Shown here: in pieces, positions 5,447-7,586 of the stretch | Numbering within the stretch: the first letter of the stretch is position 1 | Layout of the letters: each line of letters begins with the position of its first letter | Assembly: GCA_041663485.1 (NCBI GenBank) | Contig: JBAYMO010000036.1 | Span: 1-7,586, forward strand | Direction of reading: 5' to 3' | DNA length: 7,586 nucleotides | Source: 02-FULL-45-11b sp041663485 | GTDB taxonomy: Bacteria; Patescibacteriota; Patescibacteriia; Buchananbacterales; UBA6539 | The notes under the pieces: model-generated | The model's database searches: none | Seen by the model: the letters and a program-made list of their open reading frames with translations, nothing else | What the model was told of the DNA's origin: nothing | Program-made: the position numbers and the translations under genes

Positions 5447-7586
5447 ATGTCCCGAAGAAAGAAAAAGTATGGCGGTTTAAACAGCTTGCGCGATTTAAAC
5501 TTTACGCCGCCCAGAGTTGAGATTTCTCCCCAAACCAAACGCGGCATAATTATTGTCGTTTTGCTCACCTTAGGCGCTTTATCGTCGCTGAGTCTTTTTA
5601 ATTTAGCCGGGATTTTTGGTGTTTATTGTAACAATGTTTTAGGCATATTATTTGGCATTAACCGTTGGTACATGCCGGTCGTTTTGCTATTGTCGGGGTA
5701 CTTTATGCTGCGTCCGGCTAAGTATCAGGTTACTACGGCCACCACTTTGGGTATAATTATTTTTATTCTCAGTTTTAACGGTCTTTTTCATCTGCTTTCT
5801 CATCAGTATGATTTATTTGAGGCGGCAAAAATCGGTCAGGGCGGTGGGTTGGTCGGTTTAATTCTATCCTGGCCGCTATTGAAATTTTTCGGATTTTGGG
5901 CGACTATCTTGGTCACTTTGGCTTTCAGTTTAATTGGTATGTTTTTAATTTTTGATTATGCTTTTTTTCAAAATATTGCCGAGAGGTTCGGTTCTTTGAC
6001 TTCATTTTTTTCCCATTATAAAAATCAAAGAGATGAAAACAAGATTAAAAAAATACAGGCTGAACGTAGCCAGGTTACGATTGATTCTGGTGATGACGAA
6101 GATGAAGCAGTAACTTCCCGGCCGGAGTTTTTAAAGCGGCAAGTGGCGAATGAGGAAGTGGAAGTGGAACAAGAGGGCACAGAAAAAAAACCCGCGATTA
6201 AGGTTACCGAAGAAGAAAAAGAAGCCAAACAATTTGATTCCAGCGTTGATAAATTTAAGTTTACCAAGATTGATTTGCCTTTGAGCTTGCTTGATGGCAA
6301 AACCACCATGCCCAAAGGTGGTGATATTAAAGCGAACAAATTAATTATTCAAAAGACTTTGGATAATTTTGGCATTCCTTCGGAAATGGGTGAAGCGCAA
6401 GTCGGTCCAACTGTAACTCAATATACGCTCAAGCCGGCTGAAGGTATCAAACTTTCCCGCATTACGGCGTTGTCGGATAATTTAGCTTTGGCTTTAGCCG
6501 CCCATCCAATCAGAATTGAAGCTCCGATTCCCGGCCGGTCTTTGATTGGAATTGAAGTTCCGAATCAAGCGACCGCGGTTGTACCTTTGGGTGACATTTT
6601 AGGCAGTCCGGAATTTAATCAGCGCAAATCAAATTTAGCTATTGCTTTAGGCAAAGATGTCATGGGTAAACCTTGGCTTTATGAATTGGATCGGATGCCA
6701 CATTTGTTGATTGCCGGTGCTACCAATTCCGGCAAAAGTGTTTGCATTAATGCCATTATTCTCAGTTTGTTGTATCAAAACGGTCCGGGCAATTTAAAAT
6801 TTATCATGGTTGATCCCAAGCGCGTGGAATTGCCGGTCTATAATGGCATTCCCCATTTGCTGACGCCGGTTATTACGGACGTGAAAAAAACGGTCAATGC
6901 TTTACGCTGGGCGATTACGGAAATGGAAAAACGTTTTGATATTTTAGCCGAAGCCCGCCATCGTAATATTGGTAGCTATAATGCGGATAGAATAGACAAG
7001 ATGCCTTATATTGTTATTGTGATTGACGAATTGGCGGATCTCATGGCTTTGGCCGGTGCGGAAGTGGAAGCCGCGATTGTTCGTCTGGCGCAAATGTCGC
7101 GCGCCGTCGGCATTCATTTAATTTTGGCCACTCAGCGCCCATCCGTTGATGTTATCACCGGTTTGATTAAAGCTAATATCACTTGCCGTATTGCTTTTTC
7201 GGTCGCTTCTTTGGTTGATTCTCGCACCATTTTGGATATGTCGGGAGCGGAAAAATTACTCGGCCGCGGCGACATGTTGTATCTGTCGGCAGAAATTTCC
7301 AAACCTAAGCGTTTGCAGGGCGCTTACGCATCCGATAATGAAATTAAGCGCGTGATTGATTATTTGAAAGACCAGGCCGAACCGGATTATGTGGAAGCAG
7401 TTGTGGAAAAACCCCAATCAGGTTTTGATATTTCTTCAGACATGAGTTCGTCCTCGGACGAAGGTGATCCGCTTTTGGCTGAGGCCAAGGAAGTAATTTT
7501 GCAGGCTAAGAAAGCCTCGGCTTCCTTACTGCAGCGGCGTTTGCGCGTCGGTTATGCCCGAGCGGCCAGAATTTTAGATTTATTGG
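5447..7586 (+). CDS. ftsK: FtsK/SpoIIIE-type DNA translocase, C-terminus cut by the window end
   Basis: This gene encodes a membrane-anchored hexameric ATPase that pumps chromosomal DNA across the division septum. The frame is open for 713 codons from ATG 5447 to the window end. An in-frame TAA at 5441-5443 and the absence of any earlier start fix this ATG. Residues 1-31 are basic and cytoplasmic (MSRRKKKYGG). About four hydrophobic membrane segments follow (roughly 32-57, 74-90, 97-117 and 132-170). Residues about 190-270 form a charged, acidic linker, far shorter than the E. coli FtsK linker and closer to SpoIIIE size. The motor begins with the alpha-domain block (VGPTVTQYTLKPAEGIKLS, 319-337; IEAPIPGRSLIGIEVPN, 357-373), then Walker A GATNSGKS (424-431, Lys430), VDPKRVELPVYNGIPHL (455-471), Walker B VIVIDELADLM (523-533, Asp527 and Glu528), ATQRPSVDVITG (561-572) and DSRTILDMSGAEKLLGRGDM (591-610). 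The window ends inside the winged-helix gamma domain (DPLLAEAKEVIL, then LLQRRLRVGYARAARILDLL), which in this family reads DNA polarity signals. No Shine-Dalgarno sequence precedes the start. Confidence 0.97.
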   Translation, partial: MSRRKKKYGGLNSLRDLNFTPPRVEISPQTKRGIIIVVLLTLGALSSLSLFNLAGIFGVYCNNVLGILFGINRWYMPVVLLLSGYFMLRPAKYQVTTATTLGIIIFILSFNGLFHLLSHQYDLFEAAKIGQGGGLVGLILSWPLLKFFGFWATILVTLAFSLIGMFLIFDYAFFQNIAERFGSLTSFFSHYKNQRDENKIKKIQAERSQVTIDSGDDEDEAVTSRPEFLKRQVANEEVEVEQEGTEKKPAIKVTEEEKEAKQFDSSVDKFKFTKIDLPLSLLDGKTTMPKGGDIKANKLIIQKTLDNFGIPSEMGEAQVGPTVTQYTLKPAEGIKLSRITALSDNLALALAAHPIRIEAPIPGRSLIGIEVPNQATAVVPLGDILGSPEFNQRKSNLAIALGKDVMGKPWLYELDRMPHLLIAGATNSGKSVCINAIILSLLYQNGPGNLKFIMVDPKRVELPVYNGIPHLLTPVITDVKKTVNALRWAITEMEKRFDILAEARHRNIGSYNADRIDKMPYIVIVIDELADLMALAGAEVEAAIVRLAQMSRAVGIHLILATQRPSVDVITGLIKANITCRIAFSVASLVDSRTILDMSGAEKLLGRGDMLYLSAEISKPKRLQGAYASDNEIKRVIDYLKDQAEPDYVEAVVEKPQSGFDISSDMSSSSDEGDPLLAEAKEVILQAKKASASLLQRRLRVGYARAARILDLL

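Noticed and set aside
6025..6339. Minus-strand open frame opposite the FtsK linker
   Set aside because: It reflects the Glu/Lys-rich linker codons read backwards, giving a Ser/Leu-rich chain; the + strand FtsK frame is continuous here.
5441..7586. Possible frameshift or pseudogene in ftsK, since no complete reading frame closes in the window
   Set aside because: The frame was followed from ATG 5447 to the last base without a stop, and all motor motifs appear in the expected order; the gene is simply cut by the window end.
1..7586. UGA recoded as glycine, as in Gracilibacteria and Absconditabacteria
   Set aside because: No in-frame UGA occurs in any of the three genes and glycine is always GGN; both visible stops are TAA.

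Overview
The window carries three large genes on the + strand and one intergenic region: the 3' part of rpoB (RNA polymerase beta), the complete rpoC (beta'), and the 5' part of an ftsK/spoIIIE-type DNA translocase gene. Base composition is moderate and AT-leaning throughout, with no sign of recent transfer and no break of frame in any gene.

The most likely source is a Candidate Phyla Radiation (Patescibacteria) bacterium, probably of the Parcubacteria side. This is inference from recalled family resemblance. RpoB is compact and lacks the large lineage insert seen in E. coli beta. RpoC has a lysine/glutamate-rich coiled-coil insert after the first zinc site and lacks the E. coli SI3 insert in the trigger loop. 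The bridge-helix and RpoB wording (for example RSIGPYSLITQQPLGGK) resembles CPR proteins. rpoC is followed by ftsK rather than by rpsL-rpsG-fusA. A sequence search would be needed to fix the lineage. UGA is not used in frame in any of the three genes, so nothing points to the UGA-to-glycine code of Gracilibacteria and Absconditabacteria.

Layout: 1-1202 rpoB (5' end outside the window); 1203-1228 a short gap with a weak ribosome binding site; 1229-5158 rpoC; 5159-5446 a 288-base intergenic region; 5447-7586 ftsK (3' end outside the window). The intergenic region holds an intrinsic terminator just after rpoC (5183-5209), a block rich in internal complementarity (about 5246-5375) that may be a structured RNA or a regulatory element, and a sigma-70-like promoter (5405-5433) set so close to the ftsK start that the message would be nearly leaderless.

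rpoB and rpoC form one transcription unit encoding the two catalytic subunits of RNA polymerase; the shared active-centre motifs are intact. ftsK is a separate unit and encodes a membrane-anchored motor that moves chromosomal DNA through the closing division septum. Everything in the genes looks like ordinary core genome; the only part not explained by known genes is the rpoC-ftsK intergenic block.
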